A DNA stretch of 64,000 nucleotides. It comes from a virus. The stretch spans positions 1 to 64,000 of IMG/VR virus record IMGVR_UViG_3300025141_008848; one strand, written 5' to 3'. The notes under the pieces were generated by a model. It saw only the letters and a program-made list of their open reading frames with translations, was not told the origin of the DNA and ran no database searches. This document shows, piece after piece, positions 16,879 to 24,625 of the stretch (within the stretch, counting starts at the first letter, position 1; each line of letters begins with the position of its first letter). A program made the translations under genes and the position numbers.

Positions 16879-17597
16879 TATCTAACTAATTTATTATACG
16901 GGGGCTTGTTTCGTATTTTTGCGGCTACATCATTAACCAAACCCAAATCAACCTTATGGTCATTTAGTGGGTTAGTTTCGTTATACGTATATAGTTGTTC
17001 GTTTACAAATAAATAATGTTCATCAGTTGCCATTTCTAACATTGGGAACATAAAAGCTAAATCACCAGTCACTTTCCAATACACACCATTTTCATCCTTC
17101 AAGTCATCTACTTCTATTTCTCTCCATAAAAAAGCTCTCCAAGTTCTTAAATGTGAACAAGTCATTCTACTTTTTCTTAAATGAGGGGTTATTTCTTGCT
17201 TAGAAGAAAAACCATTTGCTCCAGTTGAATAACCAAATGAACCGTTGGTAATCCATACATTATTATCACTATATATTTTAGCAACTTTCCCTAACACAGA
17301 GGAATTGGGTAACCAATCATCACCATCTACTTCCACACATACTTCATTGTCTTTAACTCCATAATCACCTCTAATTATTTGGTCATAGTTTCCAGGCTGA
17401 TACATTTTTGTCTCGTTCTCGACTAAAATAAACCTATCATCATCTTTAATTATATCTTTTACCAAGGTAACAGAGTTGTCAGTTGATAAATCATCAGTAA
17501 TGTAACATTTAAAATCTTTAAAGTCTTGAGCCATAATAGAACCCAAACAACGCTCGACATATTGGTCGCAGTTATATAGTGTAGTTAGTATAATCAT
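16878..17597 (-). CDS. GT2 family glycosyltransferase
   Basis: A 239-residue GT-A protein. ILTTLYNCDQYVERCLGSI, KCYITDDLSTDNS and CVEVDGDDWLP give the nucleotide site and D-x-D metal motif of GT2 enzymes. The C-terminal part has CSHLRTWRAFLW, seen in glycan-locus GT2 members. An 82-base AT-rich gap precedes it, so it could be first in a transcript, although no recognised promoter is visible. Sugar and linkage are unknown. Confidence 0.85.
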   Translation of the reverse strand: MIILTTLYNCDQYVERCLGSIMAQDFKDFKCYITDDLSTDNSVTLVKDIIKDDDRFILVENETKMYQPGNYDQIIRGDYGVKDNEVCVEVDGDDWLPNSSVLGKVAKIYSDNNVWITNGSFGYSTGANGFSSKQEITPHLRKSRMTCSHLRTWRAFLWREIEVDDLKDENGVYWKVTGDLAFMFPMLEMATDEHYLFVNEQLYTYNETNPLNDHKVDLGLVNDVAAKIRNKPPYNKLVR

Positions 17598-17679
17598 AGT
17601 ATTTTTTATTTTTTATTTTTTATTTTATTAAGTACTTAAAATATAGCCAATTTATTTATTTAAGTCAATATTCGTACAA

Positions 17680-18465
17680 TTACAATTCTAGGAGTTTAAC
17701 CCATTCTGTAATTATTTCATCATTAGATAGAGTTATGGTGTCATGTTCAGTGGCTTTACTACCATAAAATTTTGTACCCGTAGTTTCACACTCATCCTTA
17801 ACTAAAGATGCTACCTCACTATGTGAGGAAAGATACACAGCTTCTACTTCATCATATATTTTTTGTTTATCACTCATAAACCCTCTCTCTATCACATTAT
17901 CATTCACCAGAGGTTTTACAAAATTATTATAGTAGTTCGGGTCAGTAACATTACCGAACAACATAACTTTTTTAAACCCATCTCTGAGCGCTTTATGGAT
18001 AGATACGTGTGTTTGTTTGTTTTCGTCTATAGAGCCTATAATTCCTGCAATACCTTTTGTTTCGGGAGATTTTGGGGTGCATTTTAATACCTCTTTTAGA
18101 TTAGGTATTATACTATATTTTCCAGTATACTTATAGTGATAATTTCTTTGTTTTTCATTTAAAAAAACTACTTCATCCCAGTGTTGAGGCATAGACCCTA
18201 CCTCGAAAACATTTTTTTCATGACAAGAGAGTAAAACTTTATCGGCTTCCGGTCGGGAATTTAAAGGGATAAAATGAAAAATTACCTTATCTTTTTTATT
18301 TATATGTAATTTATTTATTTTACCAGATTTACATTTATCTAAATGCCATTCATGAGGACCATAAAATGTAGTATCATATCCCGCCTTATTTAACTCATTT
18401 GTAAGGTTTATAAATGCAAAGGTAGACCCACCACGATTACTCCAACCAGAAACTATTTTTACCAT
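17680..18465 (-). CDS. GT-B fold glycosyltransferase (GT4-like, short)
   Basis: A 261-residue protein. The opening VKIVSGWSNRGGSTFAFINL is a glycine-rich GT-B N-terminal loop. KGIAGIIGSIDENKQTHVSI and KKVMLFGNVTD match the linker and first strand of a GT4 C-terminal domain, and ERGFMSDKQKIYDEVEAVYL the following helix. The canonical E-x7-E region appears only weakly (SEVASLVKDECE). It is shorter than most GT4 proteins (350-400). It overlaps the upstream GT gene by 7 bases. Call based on fold-like pattern, so moderate. Confidence 0.6.
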   Translation of the reverse strand: MVKIVSGWSNRGGSTFAFINLTNELNKAGYDTTFYGPHEWHLDKCKSGKINKLHINKKDKVIFHFIPLNSRPEADKVLLSCHEKNVFEVGSMPQHWDEVVFLNEKQRNYHYKYTGKYSIIPNLKEVLKCTPKSPETKGIAGIIGSIDENKQTHVSIHKALRDGFKKVMLFGNVTDPNYYNNFVKPLVNDNVIERGFMSDKQKIYDEVEAVYLSSHSEVASLVKDECETTGTKFYGSKATEHDTITLSNDEIITEWVKLLEL

Positions 18466-19556
18466 TCTAATACAGTTTTATATTTTTTTATCATATCCCC
18501 ATCTAAACCTTCATCGTCATCACTATTAAATTGTGGTGTCATAGGGTAAAAAGACTTAATATACTCTATCAGTCTATTTTCAGTAGTATGGACCAAATCA
18601 AACTTAATGTCTTTTATTTTGTACATTTTACCGTTTTCAGACGGTACAGGTCCTGCGTTTGAATTAACTATCCATTTACCATCACCTATCTGATACCCTG
18701 GTGGGGAATTAAGAGGTCCATTCATTATACCTTTTCTATTAAGGACATTTATTAGGTTTGGGGGTATCTCTGCACAAACACTAATACCATGACCCATACC
18801 CTTAAGGTTTAGTAATAAATCCATTGCCTTATCATGTAAGGTGTCACACACAAAAAGAACATCAAACTTTTCATTATCCCTAAAAGACCTTTTAATTTTA
18901 ATGGGTAAAACATCTTTATATTTTTCTGCAAATAAAGACCTATTTTTTTCCCATTCGTCATTAGTTTGACCAATAGATAAGTGAGTGATTCTAATATCGG
19001 TACAGACACCAATCTTAACATCCGACAAATAATTAGAAAAACAGAACTCAACATCATAAAAGTGAAAACCACTAACCGATTCATCAAAATGATTAATAAT
19101 CCTATTTTTAGACACACCAAAAAATAACCCATCTACTAATGCGACCTCAGTCAACCTAATTCCACTATCTTTAGAATATCTAGTTAACCATTTTTTACCT
19201 TCATGTTCATGATAAACAGCACCATGCATTTTAGAAAAATCATCCCACCACCTTCCAGTTGATGACAGATACCTAGTACCAGCCACACCTATAATCCCAA
19301 ACGAAGGATTCCTCTTAAAATGTTTTAAAATTTTTCTACCCCAATTCTTAGTCTCAAATTTAATATCATCGTGACAAAAAACTACAATATCGTTAGTGGA
19401 TTTTTCTAAACCCATATTATAGACTTCATTTAGTGAATATTTACCAGGATTTTCATAGGGTAAAATTTCTACATTATGAACACCACAGGTAGATTTAATG
19501 AGTGCAATAAAATCTTCATTTATTTTTTTAGTACTAAATATTACCGATAATCCCAT
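18459..19556 (-). CDS. GT2-like glycosyltransferase with C-terminal extension
   Basis: A 365-residue protein. The first 230 residues follow the GT2_5 pattern of glycan-locus enzymes: SVIFSTKKINEDFI, EVYNMGLEKSTNDIVVFCHDD, IGVAGTRYL, and EVALVDGLFFGVSKNRI with FHFYDVEFCF. The HDD segment is the likely metal site. The last 130 residues (after RSFRDNEKFDVLFVCDTLHD) form a second, Rossmann-like strand-helix segment with no motif I can name, perhaps a degenerate GT-B half. It is separated by nothing from the dUTPase stop, so it is in the same transcript. Confidence 0.72.
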   Translation of the reverse strand: MGLSVIFSTKKINEDFIALIKSTCGVHNVEILPYENPGKYSLNEVYNMGLEKSTNDIVVFCHDDIKFETKNWGRKILKHFKRNPSFGIIGVAGTRYLSSTGRWWDDFSKMHGAVYHEHEGKKWLTRYSKDSGIRLTEVALVDGLFFGVSKNRIINHFDESVSGFHFYDVEFCFSNYLSDVKIGVCTDIRITHLSIGQTNDEWEKNRSLFAEKYKDVLPIKIKRSFRDNEKFDVLFVCDTLHDKAMDLLLNLKGMGHGISVCAEIPPNLINVLNRKGIMNGPLNSPPGYQIGDGKWIVNSNAGPVPSENGKMYKIKDIKFDLVHTTENRLIEYIKSFYPMTPQFNSDDDEGLDGDMIKKYKTVLEW

Positions 19557-20165
19557 TTATTCTATACCTGTTGAACCAAAACCACCATCACCTCTTGCTG
19601 TTTTGGTTAAGTTATTTACTTTAACTAAATTAGCCCATCTTCCTGAGATAACTGGAGATACTACGGCTTGAGCAATTCTATCTCCATGAGTAATAGTAAA
19701 ATTTTCATTACTTAAATTTATTAAAATTACTTTTATTTCACCACTATATCCCCTATCTACAGTACCTGGAGTATTTAATACTGTTATACCATTTTTTATA
19801 GCTAATCCACTTCTGGGTCTGACTTGGACCTCAAAACTTTCAGGTAACTCAAAATGGATACCTGTAGGGACTAAAACTCTTTCTAATGGTTTTACCGTAA
19901 GGGTGGAAGATAAATCAGCTCTTAAATCCATCCCACTATCATCCAAGTACTTATACTCTAAATTTGGGTTATTTGAGGTATTCTGATATACGATTTTAGG
20001 TTTTACTTGTTCCATCGCAGATTTAACAGTTTCTTCTTCTAATTTGGTTAACATATTACGGTCCACACCTAAATGAGACAACATTTGTTCATCATCTAAA
20101 GAGTCTTTTCTATTTCCAGCTAAATTCTTAATTCTCTCCCATGTCGTACCTTCTTTACGTCCCAT
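19557..20165 (-). CDS. dut: dUTPase with N-terminal extension
   Basis: A 202-residue trimeric-type dUTP diphosphatase that keeps uracil out of DNA and supplies dUMP for dTMP synthesis. The five motifs are present: DSGMDLRA (76-83), RPRSGLA (116-122), GTVDRGYSGEI (134-144), GDRIAQ (161-166) and RGDGGFGSTG (191-200). The core starts near residue 56. The first 55 residues form a helical, charged extension (MGRKEGTTWERIKNL...) absent from ordinary dUTPases of about 145 residues and with no clear motif. It sits between glycan genes and two small genes, so nucleotide metabolism is interleaved with the glycan operon. Confidence 0.95.
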   Translation of the reverse strand: MGRKEGTTWERIKNLAGNRKDSLDDEQMLSHLGVDRNMLTKLEEETVKSAMEQVKPKIVYQNTSNNPNLEYKYLDDSGMDLRADLSSTLTVKPLERVLVPTGIHFELPESFEVQVRPRSGLAIKNGITVLNTPGTVDRGYSGEIKVILINLSNENFTITHGDRIAQAVVSPVISGRWANLVKVNNLTKTARGDGGFGSTGIE

Positions 20166-20166
20166 A

Positions 20167-20400
20167 TTAAATATTATAATATTTAGGTGTTAGTTGTGGG
20201 TGTAAAAAGTCCTCAAAAGGGGCTTTAGCTATTGAAACAACTTCAGAATCTCTTGTATCTTCTGATAGGTATGAAGCCAGTCTTTTATTAACCTCGAATA
20301 GAGATTCTGCTTCTACGACATATTTAAATTTTTTAACTTTAGCATTTCCTTCGTTATCCATAACTCCAGTTTCGAATGCTACGATTGCTTGATAGTACAT
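20167..20400 (-). CDS. DUF4494-like small protein
   Basis: A 77-residue protein. I use the internal start MYYQAIVAFETG because an AAGGATAAAAATATG arrangement gives a ribosome site there; the longer frame to 20469 would overlap the upstream CDGSH gene. The shape (M-x-x-Y/F start, a KKFKYVVEAESLFEVNKRL segment, and a final IAKAPFEDF) resembles DUF4494, a small family known mainly from Bacteroidetes and their phages. No function is established. It is 1 base from dUTPase and 4 bases after the CDGSH gene. Confidence 0.7.
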   Translation of the reverse strand: MYYQAIVAFETGVMDNEGNAKVKKFKYVVEAESLFEVNKRLASYLSEDTRDSEVVSIAKAPFEDFLHPQLTPKYYNI

Positions 20401-20404
20401 ATTT

Positions 20405-20587
20405 TTATCCTTTAAAATTACACGATTTGTGAGTTCCATCACACATCGGTTGTTTATGAGTCTGACCACATCTACATAATGCGTACTGCTCCGTTACTTC
20501 TAATTCTTTTCCATTTCTAGTTACACTAGTTTTTCCTTTGACCAAAATAGGTCCATTTTCCAGTATATTAATTTCCACTTTTTCCAT
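20405..20587 (-). CDS. CDGSH-type iron-sulfur protein
   Basis: A 60-residue protein. CRCGQTHKQPMCDGTH at residues 38-53 matches the CDGSH consensus C-x-C-x2-(S/T)-x3-P-x-C-D-G-(S/A/T)-H exactly, giving Cys38, Cys40, Cys49 and His53 as ligands of a [2Fe-2S] cluster. The first 30 residues form the beta strands that usually frame the site. Family members are small electron-transfer or redox-sensing proteins. There is no membrane anchor. It lies between a glycosyltransferase and a DUF4494-like gene. A role as electron donor to an iron-sulfur enzyme such as the RfbH-like dehydrase is conceivable but is only inference. Confidence 0.93.
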   Translation of the reverse strand: MEKVEINILENGPILVKGKTSVTRNGKELEVTEQYALCRCGQTHKQPMCDGTHKSCNFKG

Positions 20588-20597
20588 AATTTATGTT

Positions 20598-21836
20598 TTA
20601 TGATTTTCTTATTAATTCTCTATACCACTCAGCTCTTTGTTGAGTAACCGTTTTAAGAGCGTATTTAGGGAAAACCGTTTCATATAACTTTTCACCTAAA
20701 TCCTCCACCAAAGCAGGGCTATCAATTAACCTCTTAAGGTGTTGATACCACATTTTGTGATTTTTTACTTTAGGGACTAATAGAGCATTCCCATTTTTAT
20801 TTATACCACCACCTTTCTCAAAAGCATTTATACAATCAATGGTATAAGGACCATAGTCCTGTAATACTAAAGCTTTTTTATGAAACCCAGCCTCAATTAC
20901 TTTTAGTTGTGACTTAACCTTATTAAAAATATGTTGTTTTAAAGGTGCGACACTAATATCAAAGTTATTATAGTTTGATGCATATGTGGTAATCGGCTTA
21001 GTCCAAACTCTTCTATAGTTAGAATCTAAATTACCAGTAATTTGTTTCTTTTTAAAAGACAGAAGTTCTTCTTTGTATTTGTCATCAGATAAAATCCTAT
21101 AATTATCTGTCATTATTTGTTCATATTTATACCACACTGATTCAGTTGGTGTAATTGGTCTTTGTGATTGTTTACCTGTCTTTTGGTCAAATACTGTCAT
21201 GGAGCCACGTAAATCGTACCCACATAAAACAATTTGAAACTGGTCCTTTCTTGAACCATATAATTTACCAGATACACCACTAAGAATCTCTAAATCTTTA
21301 ATGTGTGAAGAACCCCCTAACCACCCGATTCTAACTTTATTTGATTTTGTAGGTTTGGGAACATACTGTTTCTCCTCATGGTCAATAGCGTTAGGGTATA
21401 TATAAACATTTTTATTTAGTTTTGCTATTTCTTCAGCAAAAACAGTTGTGGTGGTGGTAACCGCTCCAGCTAATCGGATATTAGCTTTTATCTTCTCATC
21501 AATTTTATTCTCCTTAACAATCATATGGGCAGGATGGTCCTGAGTAGGTAACCAATAATCATCCAGGTCCATAATATGGGGTATCCCCCACTTGGTTAAT
21601 CTTTTTGCAACCGACTTAGAGGCATCATAATCGGGACCAATACTTCTATGGTAGTGAACCAAATCATATTGTTTCCACCAATTATCATCATGGTAAGGGG
21701 GGTCGTAAACTATATCTACCCAGAAATCTTCTGGATACATATCTTGTAAGTAGGTATGGGGGTCCACAGACCTAAATTTGGATACACCAGTTCTATCACT
21801 GGGTAGTACTAAAATTCTGTATTTTGCTTTTTTCAT
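20598..21836 (-). CDS. GT-B (GT4-like) glycosyltransferase
   Basis: A 412-residue protein. ILVLPSDRTGVSKFRSVDPH is the N-terminal loop, LVHYHRSIGPDYD and PHIMDLDDYWLP lie in the acceptor domain, TTTTTVFAEEIAKLNKNVYIYPNAID marks the domain linker, and VRIGWLGGSSHIKDLEIL begins the donor domain. The later ISVAPLKQHIFNKVKSQLKVIEAG is the nucleotide-binding E-x7-E-like segment. This pattern is common in phage and cyanophage glycan genes. It is the most upstream glycosyltransferase of the cluster, with a 49-base gap to the preceding gene. Acceptor unknown. Confidence 0.82.
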   Translation of the reverse strand: MKKAKYRILVLPSDRTGVSKFRSVDPHTYLQDMYPEDFWVDIVYDPPYHDDNWWKQYDLVHYHRSIGPDYDASKSVAKRLTKWGIPHIMDLDDYWLPTQDHPAHMIVKENKIDEKIKANIRLAGAVTTTTTVFAEEIAKLNKNVYIYPNAIDHEEKQYVPKPTKSNKVRIGWLGGSSHIKDLEILSGVSGKLYGSRKDQFQIVLCGYDLRGSMTVFDQKTGKQSQRPITPTESVWYKYEQIMTDNYRILSDDKYKEELLSFKKKQITGNLDSNYRRVWTKPITTYASNYNNFDISVAPLKQHIFNKVKSQLKVIEAGFHKKALVLQDYGPYTIDCINAFEKGGGINKNGNALLVPKVKNHKMWYQHLKRLIDSPALVEDLGEKLYETVFPKYALKTVTQQRAEWYRELIRKS

Positions 21837-21885
21837 AAATTAATAGTAAAGCAAAAAACCGAATATGTCAAAGGCTAAAGGTACC

Positions 21886-22521
21886 TTATTTTACTGTTTT
21901 TGTTGAAGTGATTTTTCCATAGAAAACTTTGTCACCCACACGGAATTGAAAATTTTCTCCCATATCTCTCCTTAAACCAATACTCTCATTAATTTTAGTG
22001 TTAACAACTTCATCTAAAAGTTCTTTAACTGATTCTTTAATTATTGATTTTAAATTTTTGGATGATAGTTTTTGGGTCTTAGGTTTAACGGACTCTGTTA
22101 CTAATTCATTAATATTATTTTGTGGTTGGGTGGAAGTAGAAATGCCTTGTTTATCCATTTGGGTTCTTACACCACTTAAGAAATCATCACTTAGACTAGT
22201 ACCACCACCATTAAAAGGGATATCTGGTATAGGGGTTGATATCATTGCTTGTTTAATAGCATCTGGTAATCTGGAGTTATTAATTCTTTCTTCACTCATA
22301 TTTGCTTTAGGGTGTAAGTTAGGTGGTTTGTTACTTAAAGTTGGTTCTGGTGTAGTAGGAAGTTGTGGAATATGTTGTTGAACACTTTCCATATTAATAT
22401 TTTGTGTTGGACTAGAAGAAGTGAGGTTATTACTACTTTTAGTAAAATTACCCCCATCTACTTTATTCATAACCTTTTTTGCGTTTATTAAAGATTGTTG
22501 TAATGTTGTTATATCTGCCAT
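21886..22521 (-). CDS. conserved-looking hypothetical protein, low-complexity N-terminus
   Basis: A 211-residue protein that I do not recognise. Residues 1-130 are Pro-, Ser-, Asn- and Gln-rich and probably disordered. Residues 130-175 form a charged amphipathic helix (KNLKSIIKESVKELLDEV). The end, FQFRVGDKVFYGKITS, looks like an SH3-like strand pair. Its place in a small-gene operon behind a late-type promoter at 24594 suggests a virion component or assembly factor. No enzyme motif seen. Confidence 0.6.
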   Translation of the reverse strand: MADITTLQQSLINAKKVMNKVDGGNFTKSSNNLTSSSPTQNINMESVQQHIPQLPTTPEPTLSNKPPNLHPKANMSEERINNSRLPDAIKQAMISTPIPDIPFNGGGTSLSDDFLSGVRTQMDKQGISTSTQPQNNINELVTESVKPKTQKLSSKNLKSIIKESVKELLDEVVNTKINESIGLRRDMGENFQFRVGDKVFYGKITSTKTVK

Positions 22522-22525
22522 AATT

Positions 22526-22927
22526 TTAAAATTTTGAGTTATACATTAGTCTATCCATAGAATTATCACCTACAGGATTATATAATGGCGGTTCGTCAAA
22601 AGTCAAGAATAAACTACCATCACCTTTAATAGGTTTCATACTTTTTATCCTATCTACCCTAAATAACCTCCAGTCAGGTAAAGGTATACCTTTTTTATTA
22701 ACTTTTAAAGAGGGACCTGAAGTTTGATATGCTCTAATTACCGGATTATTTTTTTTAGAATATCCGTAAGCTACCGGTTGTATAGTTCTAGCTTGTGAAC
22801 CATCAGGTAGTTTCTCGTCATCTAGATATTTTAACTCACAAGTATTTTTGTTAGTTATCACATCTTTAATTACTTGATTAGAAACATTTTCAGTTAATAA
22901 TTGTATTAATGACTCGAGTAATTTCAT
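22526..22927 (-). CDS. small protein with WYL-like C-terminal pattern
   Basis: A 133-residue protein. The start MKLLESLIQLLTEN is a short amphipathic helix ending in an L-T-E site. The rest, ARTIQPVAYGYSKKNNPVIR followed by RLFRVDRIKSM, resembles the beta core of WYL-type domains (R..I.P...Y, R.FR.DRI), which bind ligands or nucleic acids. Family membership is tentative. Part of the 24575-21886 operon, 4 bases downstream of which the next gene starts. Possibly packaged (see the finding on N-terminal segments). Confidence 0.55.
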   Translation of the reverse strand: MKLLESLIQLLTENVSNQVIKDVITNKNTCELKYLDDEKLPDGSQARTIQPVAYGYSKKNNPVIRAYQTSGPSLKVNKKGIPLPDWRLFRVDRIKSMKPIKGDGSLFLTFDEPPLYNPVGDNSMDRLMYNSKF

Positions 22928-22933
22928 TTGAGC

Positions 22934-23275
22934 TTATTTTTGTGGTGCGTAACCATTACCCGAATCGACATTCCCAGAATTATATGGGTTGTCTTTGCCA
23001 TAAAGATTAGTCTTGAGGTTATTAAGTCTTCCGGTATTCACTTCACCATTACCCATAATATCAGTTTTAGTACCTATATCCTCACCATAAACACCTAAAT
23101 ATATAGAATTACCTCTACCTTTACCATCACCATCTGACAATGCATTAGGGTGGTTAGGACTATATCCTTCGGTATCACTTATCTGGTAGGTATTTTTTAC
23201 TGTCATCTGTTTTCTGAATTTTTCTGATTCGTCAGTTAATTTTTCACCTGGTTGTTTTTGATTAAAATCTGCCAT
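22934..23275 (-). CDS. hypothetical hydrophilic protein
   Basis: A 113-residue protein, rich in Gly, Asn and Asp with no predicted helix of any length and no motif I recognise (for example DGDGKGRGNSIYLGVYGEDIG). The composition suits a disordered or surface-decorating virion protein. It is packed 6 bases from the gene on each side in the same operon, so it is probably expressed late. Function unknown. Confidence 0.55.
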   Translation of the reverse strand: MADFNQKQPGEKLTDESEKFRKQMTVKNTYQISDTEGYSPNHPNALSDGDGKGRGNSIYLGVYGEDIGTKTDIMGNGEVNTGRLNNLKTNLYGKDNPYNSGNVDSGNGYAPQK

Positions 23276-23281
23276 AATTAT

Positions 23282-23737
23282 TTATTTTATTAATTGTTTT
23301 ATTCTGTCTATTTCTTCATAAACAGCTCTATTATTACTTATGTCGTTACTACTTGTAGCTACTTTTATTTTTCTTACTTTAGTTGGGTTTTTAGACCTAT
23401 CCTTCGTATGAGTTTTTTTAAAAACATTTTCTTCACCGGAATCCTGTCTAATTTTTTTAGAGTTGTGTACCCCATCTCTTCTTCTAGTTAAAGAATCATT
23501 TATGAAAGTTAACATATCATCTCCACCAACTACATTATAATCCTCATCCTCCAAATCATTTTCTAATTCATGTTTAAACTTTTTTGCTTGAGGGTAGGTT
23601 AAACTGCCATCACTAACCATATTCTTACATCTATCATATCCTTTATCACCAGGACCCAAAGACTTTAAATTGTTGGACAATAGAGATAATATAGAATCTG
23701 GCAATACATAAGTATCATCTTTTAAATCATTATTCAT
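23282..23737 (-). CDS. hypothetical protein
   Basis: A 151-residue protein with a helical first half (DSILSLLSNNLKSL, DGSLTYPQAKKFKHELE) and a basic central stretch (NPTKVRKIKVATSS). The Asp/Glu-rich part DLEDEDYNVVGGDD lies between them. I do not recognise the family. It overlaps the upstream gene by 8 bases (23730-23737), so its translation is probably coupled. Function unknown; virion or head-core protein possible from context. Confidence 0.55.
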   Translation of the reverse strand: MNNDLKDDTYVLPDSILSLLSNNLKSLGPGDKGYDRCKNMVSDGSLTYPQAKKFKHELENDLEDEDYNVVGGDDMLTFINDSLTRRRDGVHNSKKIRQDSGEENVFKKTHTKDRSKNPTKVRKIKVATSSNDISNNRAVYEEIDRIKQLIK

Positions 23738-24575
23738 TATATAATTCTATTTTATCAATTAACTCTTCAAGAGAAACATCTTCCGCAGAAGCAAGCTTCA
23801 ATAGTTGTTTTATTTTAATGTCCAATAAAGAATTCTTACCATCTGAAATCTCACCACCAGAGTCTTTTTTAGATAACAAAACCTCAATCATCTTTCTAGC
23901 TTTGACTTCCGATAATTTTTTTAACCTTTCCTTTTCAGTTAATCGTTGTTGACCTTTCTTATCTAAACCTACCGTCTTACCCATAGATTCAGCTCTTTCA
24001 ACCGCTTCTACCTCATCCATATCATGTTCCTTCTCAAAATATTCAATAGTTTCAGCCGCATCTTTAAATTCCGTATCCTCAAACCCTAAAACCTCACTCA
24101 TATCATGTTCACCCAGTTCTTCTACGGATTCACCATAATATCTTTTAAAGTAATGACCAGCTCCGGTCCAAGCACCAGCTTGTCTAGTGGCTTTAACTAC
24201 ATCGTCAGTTGTTTTTCTAGAACTAAGACTTTTTACATTATCCGCCCCAGGAGGAATCTTACTATTTTGTATTGACCCATCAAAATCTAATAATTCCGTC
24301 ACCTCCTCTACTTCACTATCATCACTATCGTCATTATCTAACTCATCCCTTAAAATATCATCTATCATTTTTAAATGTTCTTCATCATTCTGACTTTTGG
24401 CTGCTTCATCCAAACACACAGCTGTAAACCTGTCAGATTTAGGTTCTATTTGAAATTTAAAGACCTCAGATAATGTCAAGAAATCTAACGGAGAAATACT
24501 TTTTCCACCACCTAATTCTTCTTTCAGTATCTTAAGCTCTTTAATAACATGAGTAATTGCTTCAATTCTTTTCAT
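23730..24575 (-). CDS. hypothetical acidic protein, first gene of late operon
   Basis: A 281-residue, highly charged and mostly helical protein. It opens with MKRIEAITHVIKELKILKEE, an amphipathic helix. An acidic stretch lies near 75-95 (DELDNDDSDDSEVEEV), and a C-terminal helix (SAEDVSLEELIDKIELY) ends it. No known domain is recognised. The late-type element TATTTATATATAAAAG on the minus strand begins 19 bases upstream of the ATG, which makes this the promoter-proximal gene of the operon running left to at least 21886. Confidence 0.6.
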   Translation of the reverse strand: MKRIEAITHVIKELKILKEELGGGKSISPLDFLTLSEVFKFQIEPKSDRFTAVCLDEAAKSQNDEEHLKMIDDILRDELDNDDSDDSEVEEVTELLDFDGSIQNSKIPPGADNVKSLSSRKTTDDVVKATRQAGAWTGAGHYFKRYYGESVEELGEHDMSEVLGFEDTEFKDAAETIEYFEKEHDMDEVEAVERAESMGKTVGLDKKGQQRLTEKERLKKLSEVKARKMIEVLLSKKDSGGEISDGKNSLLDIKIKQLLKLASAEDVSLEELIDKIELYNE

Positions 24576-24578
24576 TTT

Positions 24579-24594
24579 CTTTTATATATAAATA
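24579..24594 (-). promoter_or_regulatory. probable late promoter (minus)
   Basis: TATTTATATATAAAAG on the minus strand, its first base 19 bases before the ATG of the gene ending at 24575. It shares the TATTTAT...TAAAAG pattern of other sites in the window. It faces away from the plus-strand copy at 24613, making a divergent promoter pair in a 50-base gap. Confidence 0.65.
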
Positions 24595-24612
24595 TCTAAA
24601 CCAATCAAATAG

Positions 24613-24620
24613 TATTTATT
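24613..24620 (+). promoter_or_regulatory. possible late promoter, short leader
   Basis: TATTTATT followed by AATA, only 13 bases before the ATG of the fibre gene, closer than the usual 19-24 bases. No other promoter-like sequence is visible in the gap. Confidence 0.45.
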
Positions 24621-24625
24621 AATAC

